The notes: generated by a model from the sequence alone, not told the origin. 8,773 bases of DNA from Pseudomonadota bacterium (GCA_021780275.1 JAJXZC010000651.1:1-8773), one strand, 5' to 3'; shown: positions 1-6,509, counted from the stretch's first letter. A program made the numbers and translations.

Positions 1-194
1 GCAGGCGCGGCGCCGCCAAACGCCATCGGCAGGCTCACGAACATCAAAGCCCCGCCCACGACCAGCGGCTTCAGATACAGCACGCGCTCCGCCAGGCGTC
101 CGGCGCGGTTGAATTGAAAGCTGACGCCGCTTCCGCCCAGCGTGAACTGGCTTGAAGGTTTTGCCGCCGCCCAGTTGAAGAATTTCCTGATCAT
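1..194 (-). CDS. N-terminus of an unrecognised membrane protein (partial, runs off left edge)
   Basis: This is an open frame of 64 complete codons that continues past the left edge. The start is well supported: ATG at 194-192 has a near-perfect Shine-Dalgarno AAGGAGGC at 208-201, and a good promoter lies upstream (246-274). The protein begins MIRKFFNWAAAKPSSQF. A polar, Gly/Ser-rich stretch follows, and then one hydrophobic segment at about residues 43-62 (LKPLVVGGALMFVSLPMAF) that could be a transmembrane helix or a signal anchor. The run of Ala, Gly and Pro after it resembles an exported linker, so the bulk of the protein may lie in the periplasm. I do not recognise the family from this fragment. 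It is transcribed divergently from gpt. Confidence 0.72.
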   Translation of the reverse strand, partial: MIRKFFNWAAAKPSSQFTLGGSGVSFQFNRAGRLAERVLYLKPLVVGGALMFVSLPMAFGGAAP

Positions 195-245
195 GATAAA
201 GCCTCCTTGAACAGGCGATGATTCCGTTAACTTGTGATGGCTCTC

Positions 246-274
246 AGCATAACAAATCCACCCGGATTTGACAA
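246..274 (-). promoter_or_regulatory. Sigma70-type promoter with extended -10 for the leftward gene
   Basis: On the minus strand, a -35 box TTGTCA (274-269) is followed after 17 bases by the -10 box TATGCT (251-246). A TG one base upstream of the -10 gives an extended -10. Transcription would begin near 239, leaving a leader of about 45 bases before the AAGGAGGC site and the ATG at 194. The assignment rests on consensus match and spacing only. Confidence 0.5.
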
Positions 275-319
275 AAATTATTCAGCGCCGCTAAATATGA
301 CATAATTTCAACATTGTTT

Positions 320-347
320 TTGCCAATCGCGCGCAAGCCTGTATATA
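320..347 (+). promoter_or_regulatory. Possible promoter of gpt
   Basis: TTGCCA (320-325) is followed after 16 bases by TATATA (342-347) within an alternating TA run. This would start transcription around 354, just ahead of the ribosome binding site GGAGG (362-366), which sits 6 bases before the gpt ATG. An alternative is the TTGACA at 268-273, but the hexamers at the right distance from it match the -10 consensus poorly. This is a weak call. Confidence 0.28.
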
Positions 348-372
348 TATCTGAATTGACCGGAGGTTCCTC

Positions 373-876
373 ATGAGTGATTCATCGTCGTCGCCCAAAC
401 GTTTCCTTGTCTCGTGGGATCAGTTCCACCGCGACTGCAAGGCGCTGGCGTGGCGGCTTGTCGATAAAAACCCCCACTGGAAAGGCATTATCGCCATCAC
501 GCGCGGCGGCATGATTCCCGCGGGCATCGTCGCGCGCGAGCTGGAGATCAAGCTGGTCGAAACCGTCGGCGTTTCGAGCTACGACGACAAAACCCAGCGT
601 CAGGCGAACATCATCAAGAGCTTCAATGCGAACATCGTCGGCGACGGAGATGGCTGGCTGGTCATCGACGATCTCGTCGACAGCGGCAATACCGCCAAAA
701 TCCTCCGCAATATGCTGCCCAAAGCGCACATCGCCACCGTCTACGCCAAACCCACCGGCGAACCTCTTGCCGATACTTATGTCACATGGGTCAGTCAGGA
801 CACGTGGATCTATTTTCCATGGGACATCGACATCCAGCCCATGGATCCGATTGCCTCCGTCCGCAAACAGGGCTAA
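373..876 (+). CDS. gpt: Xanthine-guanine phosphoribosyltransferase
   Basis: This enzyme transfers the ribose-phosphate of PRPP to xanthine, guanine or (less well) hypoxanthine, making the purine nucleotide in the salvage pathway. It is usually a soluble or loosely membrane-associated oligomer. The protein has 167 residues against about 152 in E. coli Gpt, the extra length being a Ser-rich N-terminus and a longer tail. Visible landmarks are WKGIIAITRGG at 36-46 (the PRPP loop with Arg-Gly), the type I PRTase signature VIDDLVDSGNTA at 97-108 with the acidic pair D99/D100 and D103, the AKP lysine at 126, and QDTWIYFPWD at 142-151, whose Trp-Ile pair stacks on the purine in E. coli Gpt. The start is fixed by GGAGG six bases upstream. 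The cytochrome gene follows after 42 bases in the same direction and may be co-transcribed. Confidence 0.95.
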   Translation: MSDSSSSPKRFLVSWDQFHRDCKALAWRLVDKNPHWKGIIAITRGGMIPAGIVARELEIKLVETVGVSSYDDKTQRQANIIKSFNANIVGDGDGWLVIDDLVDSGNTAKILRNMLPKAHIATVYAKPTGEPLADTYVTWVSQDTWIYFPWDIDIQPMDPIASVRKQG

Positions 877-918
877 TCTACCCTATTGATAAAAAATAAT
901 TAAAAAAGGCTCGCCACA

Positions 919-1416
919 ATGGAAACAAACAAGATCCTCGCCGCTATCCTCGTCGCCGGTATTGTCGCCATGATGTCCGGTTTCATCGCCAAGGAACTGA
1001 CGCCAACCCAGCACCTGAAGAAAGACGCCTTCGCCATCGCCGTGCCCAAGCACGCGACGACGGCCGCCGCCGCGCCGAAACTCCTGCCCTTCAAGGATTA
1101 CATGGCCAAGGCCAGCCTGACCAAAGGCCAGCAGACCGCGCAAGTCTGCGGCGCCTGCCACGTCTTCACCAAGGGCGGCGGCAACGGCATCGGCCCGAAC
1201 CTCTTCGGCGTCGTCGGCAACAAGCTTGCCGACGTTCCGGGCTTCGCGTTCTCCGACGCCATGAAAGCCAAGGGCGGCGTCTGGACGCCCGAACGGCTCA
1301 ACGACTGGCTGACCGACCCGCAGAAATTCATCCCCGGCACCAAGATGACCTTTGCCGGCCTGCCCGATCCGCAGGACCGCGCCGACGTCATCAAATATCT
1401 TGAATCGCTGAAATGA
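919..1416 (+). CDS. Membrane-anchored class I cytochrome c (CycM/c552-like)
   Basis: This is an electron carrier tethered to the inner membrane with its haem domain in the periplasm. In alphaproteobacteria, proteins of this layout (CycM) pass electrons from the bc1 complex to an aa3-type terminal oxidase. That specific partnership is inferred here. Of the 165 residues, a hydrophobic N-terminal helix occupies about 5-25 and serves as an uncleaved anchor. A Lys/Ala-rich linker runs to about residue 60, and the haem domain then fills the rest. The haem attachment motif CGACH is at 77-81 and GIGPNLFGVVG at 90-100. The distal methionine ligand is probably M143 in GTKMTFAG, and the closing helix is DRADVIKYLESL. 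A modest AAAAGG lies 9 bases before the ATG. The final codons overlap the next gene by 4 bases, so translation is probably coupled. Confidence 0.92.
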   Translation: METNKILAAILVAGIVAMMSGFIAKELTPTQHLKKDAFAIAVPKHATTAAAAPKLLPFKDYMAKASLTKGQQTAQVCGACHVFTKGGGNGIGPNLFGVVGNKLADVPGFAFSDAMKAKGGVWTPERLNDWLTDPQKFIPGTKMTFAGLPDPQDRADVIKYLESLK

Positions 1417-2126
1417 ACGCGAAAAACTTCGCCGCCGCCGCCTTTCTCCCGTGCTTTTTCTGCACGGGCCCGGCCGGCGCGGCGGAGAACGGCAACACGC
1501 TTCTCGACCTGGCGGTTCACGCCTCCGTGCGCGTCGTGCCGGACATGGCGACGATCGGCGCCGGCGTATCCGACTCCGCCGCTTCGCCGGACAAGGCCAT
1601 GCGCGACAACGCCGCGAAAATGGCCAAAATCATGCAGGTTTTGAAATCCAAAGGCATTGCGGACAGGGACATTCAGACGTCAGACATCAACGTGCGCCCG
1701 CAATACGACTACAGGAACAACGCCGCGCCGCCGCGCATCGTTTCCTACGCGGTGAGCGACGATGTCGATGTCGTCCTGCATGACATGAAGGATATCGGTC
1801 CCGTTCTCGACGCGCTCACGGCGGCTGGCGCAAACCGGATCAGCGGGCCGTATTTCTCCGTCGCGCATCCCGGTACGTTTCTTGACGCCGCGCGCAGGAA
1901 GGCCGTCGACAAGGCTCAGAAACGCGCCGCTCTCTATGCTTCCGCCACCGGTCTCAAAGTCAAACGCATTGCAACGATCACCGAGCAGGACGGCGGCGGC
2001 TTCGTTGCGCCGCGCCCCGTGATGATGAACGCGATGTTCGCCAAAGCGGACGTCGTAACGCCCGTGTCGCCGGGCCAGACGACTCTGTCCGTGACGCTCG
2101 ACGTGAAATACGTGCTTGCTCCATAA
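1413..2126 (+). CDS. Secreted SIMPL-domain (DUF541) protein, YggE-like
   Basis: This 237-residue protein has a Sec-type signal peptide at about 1-23, with a plausible cleavage after AGA (AGA|AENG). It then has one SIMPL domain over most of the chain. Typical landmarks are VHASVRVVPDMATIGAGV at about 35-52, a helix followed by KGIADRDIQTSDINVRPQYDY at about 80-100, the IVSYAVSDDVDVVLHDM strand at 109-125, LDALTAAGANRISGPYFSV at 132-150, and a helix rich in Ala/Arg/Lys (about 157-180) before the last strands. SIMPL proteins are periplasmic or outer-membrane-associated. E. coli YggE is linked to oxidative stress, but the molecular function is not established. The ATG overlaps the cytochrome stop (ATGA) and has no clear Shine-Dalgarno of its own, which points to translational coupling with the cytochrome gene. 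Confidence 0.9.
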   Translation: MNAKNFAAAAFLPCFFCTGPAGAAENGNTLLDLAVHASVRVVPDMATIGAGVSDSAASPDKAMRDNAAKMAKIMQVLKSKGIADRDIQTSDINVRPQYDYRNNAAPPRIVSYAVSDDVDVVLHDMKDIGPVLDALTAAGANRISGPYFSVAHPGTFLDAARRKAVDKAQKRAALYASATGLKVKRIATITEQDGGGFVAPRPVMMNAMFAKADVVTPVSPGQTTLSVTLDVKYVLAP

Positions 2127-2145
2127 AATTCCGCCCGTTCAGACC

Positions 2146-2185
2146 TGCGTCAGGCGACGCTGTATTTTTGCGTCAGGCGACGCTG
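2146..2185. repeat. 17-bp direct repeat duplicating the 3' end of aatA
   Basis: The sequence TGCGTCAGGCGACGCTG occurs exactly twice, at 2146-2162 and 2169-2185, with six bases between the copies. The right copy contains the last three codons (S-V-A) and the stop codon of the aminotransferase gene. The left copy lies in the spacer. Each copy is also a small inverted repeat (GCGTC/GACGC), so either can fold alone or pair with the other. Confidence 0.85.
2147..2169 (+). terminator. Short GC hairpin plus T-rich tail after the SIMPL gene
   Basis: GCGTC-AGGC-GACGC (2147-2160) folds into a 5-bp GC-rich stem with a 4-base loop, followed by TGTATTTTT. It lies 20 bases past the SIMPL stop codon, where a terminator is expected for the rightward operon before the convergent aminotransferase gene. 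The stem is short and the T-run is interrupted, so it may be weak. Confidence 0.4.
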
Positions 2186-3405
2186 GACTTCGCCGCGCCG
2201 GAGGCCATCAGCTCGGCACAGGCGTCGGCGATGCGCGCGCAGGCCTTGGCGAGCGTTTCCTTCGACAACGCATACGAGATGCGGAAACACGGCGATGCGC
2301 CGAACTCCGCGCCCGGCACCACGGCGACGAGATGCTTTTCCAGCAAAAAGTCGCAGAAATCCGCGTCGGACTTGATCACCTTGCCTTCGGCTGTCTTCTT
2401 GCCGATGACGCCCTCGATGGTCGCGAAAACATAGAACGCGCCCTGCGGCACGTCGCAAGACAGACCTTCGATCTTCGACAGCGCGGAGACGACGGCGTCG
2501 CGGCGCTCCTGAAAGCTCTTGCGCCACTCTTTCAGGAACGACTGATCGCCGGTCAGCGCGGCGGCGGCGGCGGCCTGACTGATCGAGCTTGCGCCCGAGG
2601 TCGTCTGCCCCTGCACTTTCGACATCGCCTTGATGACCTCGACGGGCCCGCCCGCGAAGCCGATGCGCCAGCCGGTCATCGCATAGGCTTTCGAGACGCC
2701 GTTGACGGTGAGCGTGCGGTCGAAGAGTTTCGGCTCGACTTCCGCGATGGTGGAGAATTTGAGCCCGTCGTAGATCAGGTGTTCGTAAATGTCGTCGGTC
2801 AGCACATAGACCTGCGGGTGCTTCAGCAACACGTCCGCCAGACCCCGCAGCTCCTCGCGGGAATAGACCGCGCCGGTCGGGTTGCCCGGCGAATTGAGGA
2901 TGAACCATTTGGTCTTCGGCGTGATGGCTTTTTCAAGCTGCTGGGGGGTGATTTTGAAGCCCGTCTCCGCCGTGGCGTTGACGATCACCGGCGTGCCGCC
3001 CGCGAGGTTCACCATCTCGGGGTACGAGAGCCAGTACGGCGCGGGGATGACGACTTCGTCGCCCGCGTCCACCGTCGCGAGGAAGGTGTTTGACAAAACC
3101 TGCTTGCCGCCGGTCGAGACGATCACCTGATCCATGCCGTAGGTCAGGTTGTTGTCGCGCTTGAACTTGGCGATGACGGCCTTGCGCGCGTCGAGCGTGC
3201 CGGGCACCGGCGGATATTTCGTCTGACCCTTGTCCATGGCTTCCTTGGCGGCTTTCTTGATGTAGTCGGGCGTGTCGAAATCCGGCTCGCCGACCGAAAG
3301 GCCGATGACATCCTTGCCTTCGGCCTGCATTTCCTTCGCGCGGGCGGCGAGGACAAGCGTGGCGGACGGTTTGATTTTTTCGAGGCGTTTGGCTGCGATG
3401 CTCAT
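2173..3405 (-). CDS. aatA: Class I PLP aminotransferase: aspartate (possibly aspartate/prephenate) aminotransferase
   Basis: This enzyme transfers the amino group between aspartate and 2-oxoglutarate using pyridoxal phosphate. Alphaproteobacterial members of subgroup Ib often also transaminate prephenate to arogenate, and I cannot tell which activity dominates. The product has 410 residues, normal for the family. The family pattern is complete: SVGEPDFDTPDYI at 37-49, TGGKQ at 98-102, PAPYWLSYPEM at 121-131, the NSPGNPTG loop at 171-178 (PLP-binding Asn), TDDIYEHLIYD at 203-213 (Asp and Tyr contacting the cofactor), catalytic K239 in VNGVSKAYAMTGWRIGF, and the carboxylate-binding Arg at about 375 in CFRISYA. 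The start at 3405 has AGGAG nine bases upstream and begins MSIAAKR as in relatives. An in-frame start at 3447 would add 14 residues but lies inside amgK. The ATG overlaps the amgK stop by 4 bases. Confidence 0.93.
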   Translation of the reverse strand: MSIAAKRLEKIKPSATLVLAARAKEMQAEGKDVIGLSVGEPDFDTPDYIKKAAKEAMDKGQTKYPPVPGTLDARKAVIAKFKRDNNLTYGMDQVIVSTGGKQVLSNTFLATVDAGDEVVIPAPYWLSYPEMVNLAGGTPVIVNATAETGFKITPQQLEKAITPKTKWFILNSPGNPTGAVYSREELRGLADVLLKHPQVYVLTDDIYEHLIYDGLKFSTIAEVEPKLFDRTLTVNGVSKAYAMTGWRIGFAGGPVEVIKAMSKVQGQTTSGASSISQAAAAAALTGDQSFLKEWRKSFQERRDAVVSALSKIEGLSCDVPQGAFYVFATIEGVIGKKTAEGKVIKSDADFCDFLLEKHLVAVVPGAEFGASPCFRISYALSKETLAKACARIADACAELMASGAAKSSVA

Positions 3406-4472
3406 TTCAATGGACTCCTGATGTCTATGTGATGATCCCTGAACCACCTGTCGAGCGGTTGCAGGATGGGATTGTCGAGGGATTCGACAAAAAGCTTGTG
3501 CACGTGCGGGATGAACTTGAGATAGCGCGCCTTGCCGTCGCGCGCCGCGAGCCGGACGAAGATGCCGAGCACCTTCGCATGCCGTTGCGCCGCGAGCACG
3601 CGGAAGGAATAATCGAACCCCGCGCGGTCGAAACCGCCATTGCCGTTATTCGGCTCCATCGCGGTCATGTAGCGGTCATAGAGATGTTTTTTCAGGTCGG
3701 CGGGCACGTCGCGCCGCGCGTCTTCGAGCAACGACATCAGATCGTAGCTCATCTCGCCGATCAGCGCGTCCTGAAAATCCAGCAACCCGCAGGACTGCAA
3801 GCCCCTGGTGTCCGGCACGAGCATCAGGTTGTCGACGTGGTAATCGCGCAGCACCAGCGTCTTCTGTCCTTGCGGGAATTTCTTCAACAGCCCCAGCCAG
3901 ACGTTGGAGAAAGTTTCCTTCATCTCCGCCGTCGGCTTTTTGCCGGTGAGGCGCGGATAATACCAGTCGAGCAGCAGCATGGCTTCGTCGATCAGGCGCG
4001 GCGCGTCATAGTCCGGCAGGTCGATGGCGTTGCGCTCGGGGTGCCTGTGCAGGTGCGCAAGCACGTCGACCGCCAGCTCGTAAAGCGGCTTGGGATTGAA
4101 GCCGCGGTCGAACAGGCGCGTGTAAGTGTCGTCGCCGAAATCGTCGATCACCAGAAGGCCGTTCGGAATATCGCTGAAATAGACCATCGGCGCGCTCAGG
4201 CGCAACGCGCGCAAATGCGCTGCGATCTTGGTGAAAGGCTCGACCATCACGAAAGGCGGCACCGGCGGACGGTCCGGCGGGTCTTCCATCAGCAACATGG
4301 GATAGACCATCGGCGCGCCCTCTATCCTGTAATAACGGCGAAAAGAGGCGTCGGACTGCATCGGATCGAGAATGACGTGCTCCCAGCCGAGGGATTTTAT
4401 GAACTTTTCCCGCCGGTCGCGCCGCAAGGTTTCCGTCTTGTCCGGCGATGTCTGTCCTGCCTGTTGTTGCAT
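3402..4472 (-). CDS. amgK: COG3178 sugar kinase, probable N-acetylmuramate/N-acetylglucosamine kinase AmgK
   Basis: This is an aminoglycoside-phosphotransferase-fold kinase. AmgK phosphorylates MurNAc (and GlcNAc) at the anomeric position in the cytoplasm. MurU then makes UDP-MurNAc, bypassing de novo synthesis during peptidoglycan recycling. The protein has 356 residues, close to the family length. SDASFRRYYRIEG at 40-52 forms the N-lobe and PMLLMEDPP at 58-66 is the nucleotide-side strand. LLVIDDFGDDTY is at 106-117. The catalytic loop LRDYHVDNLML is at 208-218 (base D210, metal-binding N215) and the metal site LLDFQDALIGEMSYDLMSLL at 230-249 (D232). MurU is not visible next to it. Instead its stop overlaps the start of aatA. 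No strong Shine-Dalgarno precedes the ATG. The substrate is inferred from family, and other COG3178 kinases are possible. Confidence 0.83.
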   Translation of the reverse strand: MQQQAGQTSPDKTETLRRDRREKFIKSLGWEHVILDPMQSDASFRRYYRIEGAPMVYPMLLMEDPPDRPPVPPFVMVEPFTKIAAHLRALRLSAPMVYFSDIPNGLLVIDDFGDDTYTRLFDRGFNPKPLYELAVDVLAHLHRHPERNAIDLPDYDAPRLIDEAMLLLDWYYPRLTGKKPTAEMKETFSNVWLGLLKKFPQGQKTLVLRDYHVDNLMLVPDTRGLQSCGLLDFQDALIGEMSYDLMSLLEDARRDVPADLKKHLYDRYMTAMEPNNGNGGFDRAGFDYSFRVLAAQRHAKVLGIFVRLAARDGKARYLKFIPHVHKLFVESLDNPILQPLDRWFRDHHIDIRSPLK

Positions 4473-4491
4473 CCGCTTTCGTTCCGTGATT

Positions 4492-4523
4492 GAAAAACAA
4501 GGCAGAGTAGCATTTCCTGCCTT
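4492..4523 (-). terminator. Hairpin plus T-run in the amgK leader (possible attenuator)
   Basis: On the minus strand AAGGCAG (4523-4517) and CTGCCTT (4505-4499) form a 7-bp stem around an 11-base loop, followed within two bases by five T (4497-4493). This has the shape of an intrinsic terminator and lies about 20 bases upstream of the amgK start. No minus-strand gene upstream needs terminating, so premature termination in the amgK leader is one reading. A protein-binding inverted repeat in the divergent amgK/rnd spacer is another. Confidence 0.35.
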
Positions 4524-4540
4524 AAGGACGCAAAACTTAG

Positions 4541-4571
4541 TTGGGGATTTATTTTTTCATAACAGTATAAA
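4541..4571 (+). promoter_or_regulatory. Possible promoter of rnd
   Basis: TATAAA (4566-4571) is a good -10 match. The best upstream partner is TTGGGG (4541-4546) at a long 19-base spacing. Initiation would fall near 4578, on or next to the first in-frame ATG, which would favour translation from the later start at 4614. Consensus-only evidence. Confidence 0.3.
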
Positions 4572-4613
4572 GACCCCATGGATATTCATCATTTTCTCGT
4601 GTATCAAGGAGAT

Positions 4614-5771
4614 ATGTCTTTGATTACCAGCCAAAAAGACCTGAAATCGCTCTGCACGCGCCTGAAAAAGGCGGAGTTCATCACGGTCGATACCGAATTT
4701 ATCCGCGAGCGCACTTACTGGTCGCGCCTGTGCCTGATACAGGTGGCGGGGCCGGACGACGCGGTCGCCATCGATCCGCTGGCGGAAGGCATCGACCTTG
4801 CGCCGCTCTACGAGATCTTCCTCGACAAAAAAATCCTCAAAGTCTTCCACGCCTGCCGTCAGGACCTCGAAATCTTCTTTAAAGAGATGGACGGCAAGCT
4901 CCCCGCGCCGATTTTCGACACGCAAGTCGCGGCGATGGTCTGCGGCTTCGGCGAACAGGTCGGCTACGAGGCGCTGGTGGGCGCGCTGCTTAAAAAGACG
5001 CTCGACAAATCGAGCCGCTTCACCGACTGGGCGCAGCGCCCGCTCACCGCCAAGCAGCTCAAATACGCGCTCGGCGACGTCACGCACCTGCGCTCCATCT
5101 ACGAAAAGCTCAGCGCCAAGATCGAAAAGCACAAGCGCGGCGCGTGGATCAAGGAAGAACACAAGAAGCTCATCGACAAGGAAAATTTCATCACCCGTCC
5201 GGAAGAAGCGTGGGAGCGCATCAAGATCCCGACCCACAAGCCGCGCGCGCTCGGCATCTTGCGGGAGATCGCGGCGTGGCGTGAAATTCTGGCGCAGAGC
5301 GCGGACGTGCCGCGCGGCCGCATCCTCAAAGACGAAGCGCTGGCCGAAATCGCCCTGCACGCGCCGTCATCGCAGAAAGCGCTCGGAAAAATGCGCGGCA
5401 TCCAGCAGGGCTTCGCCGACAGCGACAAGGGCGCGCAACTAATCGAGGCCGTGAAGCGCGGGCTCGACATGCCGGAAAAAGACCTGCCGAAACGCGCGCC
5501 GCGCCAGCATCTGCCGCCGGGGCTCGCGCCCACCATCGACCTTTTGCGCGTGCTTTTGAAGCTGAAAGCCGAGGAGAACGAAGTCGCCAGCCGCCTGCTC
5601 GCCTCCGCCGCCGATCTGGAGCTGATCGCCGCTTTCGGCGACAAAGCCGAAGTGCCCGCCATGTCCGGCTGGCAGTTCAAGGTCTTCGGCAAGGAGGCGC
5701 TGGACTTGCGCGCGGGCAAGCTCGCCCTCGCCATCGAGGATAACAAGCTCAAGCTGGTCAAATCGGCGTAA
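4614..5771 (+). CDS. rnd: Ribonuclease D
   Basis: This is a 3'-5' exoribonuclease of the DEDDy family that trims tRNA precursors and other structured RNA 3' ends in the cytoplasm. From the ATG at 4614 it has 385 residues, close to E. coli RNase D. Exo I is VDTEFIRERTY at 25-35 (D26, E28). Exo II is KVFHACRQDLEIF at 76-88 (D84). Exo III is YALGDVTHL at 151-159 (Y151, D155). An HRDC domain follows at about 210-290 and a second, HRDC-like helical region reaches the C-terminus. An in-frame ATG at 4578 adds 12 residues with no family counterpart and no ribosome site. AAGGAG (4606-4611) sits only 2 bases from ATG 4614 but 8 bases from an in-frame TTG at 4620, so TTG may be the true start. Its 3' end is 3 bases from the convergent 233-aa gene. 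Confidence 0.93.
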   Translation: MSLITSQKDLKSLCTRLKKAEFITVDTEFIRERTYWSRLCLIQVAGPDDAVAIDPLAEGIDLAPLYEIFLDKKILKVFHACRQDLEIFFKEMDGKLPAPIFDTQVAAMVCGFGEQVGYEALVGALLKKTLDKSSRFTDWAQRPLTAKQLKYALGDVTHLRSIYEKLSAKIEKHKRGAWIKEEHKKLIDKENFITRPEEAWERIKIPTHKPRALGILREIAAWREILAQSADVPRGRILKDEALAEIALHAPSSQKALGKMRGIQQGFADSDKGAQLIEAVKRGLDMPEKDLPKRAPRQHLPPGLAPTIDLLRVLLKLKAEENEVASRLLASAADLELIAAFGDKAEVPAMSGWQFKVFGKEALDLRAGKLALAIEDNKLKLVKSA

Positions 5772-5774
5772 ATT

Positions 5775-6476
5775 TTATATTACAGGAACAAGACGCACCG
5801 GCCGGCAGGAGAGCCGCCCGTAATCCTCATGGCAACGGCTTTCTATGCCGCGCGTCAGCCAGACGCTCCGCCGATGGCCGGGATATTTCCCGTGCAGGGT
5901 CGCCGTCCAATACCAGCCCGCATAACCCGCCCCCGCGGATTTGAAGGTGCCGCACAGATAACCGGCGTTTTGGTTTTTGCGCAAAACATGCAGGTTTTCC
6001 ACCGACGGAATGCGCCAGTCGTCGTGACCGTACGCGTTGCGCGCGTTGAGCGCGGCGACCGCCTTCGCCGCCGCGTTGAAGCTCCCCGCCATGTCGAGGT
6101 CATGCGGCAGGACGAACATCCGCGCCGCGCCGTCGGCGGTCAGACCGGCATAAACGGTGCCGTCGGCGATTCTCATGCCGGGTTTCAGTTCCGCCGCGGG
6201 CATGATTTGAATTTTTCCGCCGGTGGAAACAGACAGCCCGCCGTCCGCGTCTAGCGCGACTTTCACGCCGTTGATGGAGATCGCCTTTGAATCCCGGGCG
6301 ACGCTGATTTGATTGTCTTCACCGGCGGCAATGGCCTGTGCGGCTACGCGCTTCAGCGTCACGCCCCTGTCCGTGAAGATGACGGCGTCGCCTTCCCGAC
6401 TGACCTTTATTTTTAGATCATCCAGCACCGCCGTGACGCCCGCGTCGTCCAGCGTGATTTCAACCACCTGCACCAT
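5775..6476 (-). CDS. DUF1566-like protein with duplicated N-terminal beta module (233 aa)
   Basis: The function is unknown. This is the last gene of the three-gene cassette. Residues 1-93 are a beta-rich module made of two related units, starting ITLDDAGVTAVLDD at 7 and ISVARDSKAISINGVK at 57. Residues about 104-233 resemble the DUF1566 (C-type-lectin-like) domain. The landmarks are ADGTVYAGLTADG at 104-116, FNAAAKAVAALN at 133-144, HDDWRIPSVENL at 151-162, GWYWTATL at 187-194, a VWLTRG strand, and the closing LSCRPVRLVPV at 222-232 with C224. There is no signal peptide or membrane helix, although many DUF1566 proteins are exported. The start at 6476 lacks a clear Shine-Dalgarno and lies 27 bases after the 314-aa gene. 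Compared with that paralogue it lacks the acidic Pro-rich linker. Confidence 0.82.
   Translation of the reverse strand: MVQVVEITLDDAGVTAVLDDLKIKVSREGDAVIFTDRGVTLKRVAAQAIAAGEDNQISVARDSKAISINGVKVALDADGGLSVSTGGKIQIMPAAELKPGMRIADGTVYAGLTADGAARMFVLPHDLDMAGSFNAAAKAVAALNARNAYGHDDWRIPSVENLHVLRKNQNAGYLCGTFKSAGAGYAGWYWTATLHGKYPGHRRSVWLTRGIESRCHEDYGRLSCRPVRLVPVI
6261..6311. repeat. Near-identical segment shared with 7209-7259 (paralogue copy A)
   Basis: About 51 bases match 7209-7259 with only a handful of substitutions and no gaps. They encode the second N-terminal unit (QISVARDSK..SINGVK) in both DUF1566-like genes. Similarity at the DNA level is much higher here than in the C-terminal halves, so either strong constraint or recent exchange acts on this block. 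Confidence 0.8.
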
Positions 6477-6509
6477 TTGGATTTTCTTTACGGATTTGGA
6501 TTTTTACGG
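6475..6509. repeat. Imperfect tandem repeat across the junction of the two DUF1566-like genes
   Basis: Two adjacent copies are read on the plus strand: ATTTGGATTTTCTTTACGG (6475-6493) and ATTTGGATTTTTACGG (6494-6509). They differ by a three-base indel. The right copy holds the stop codon of the 314-aa gene, and the left copy overlaps the start codon of the 233-aa gene. The pair makes up almost the whole spacer. Confidence 0.8.

Noticed and set aside
2116..3093. Long plus-strand open frame of 325 codons opposite aatA
   Set aside because: It is antisense to a complete aminotransferase with all catalytic motifs. Its Arg/Ala/Gly-rich composition is typical of antisense frames in GC-rich DNA.
3429..4493. 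Plus-strand open frame of 354 codons opposite amgK
   Set aside because: The minus strand holds a full COG3178 kinase in the same span. The plus frame shows no family motif and has antisense-like composition.
4557..5360. Minus-strand open frame of 267 codons opposite rnd
   Set aside because: It covers the RNase D catalytic domain in antisense. Its product is a low-complexity Arg/Val/Phe-rich chain with no recognisable domain.
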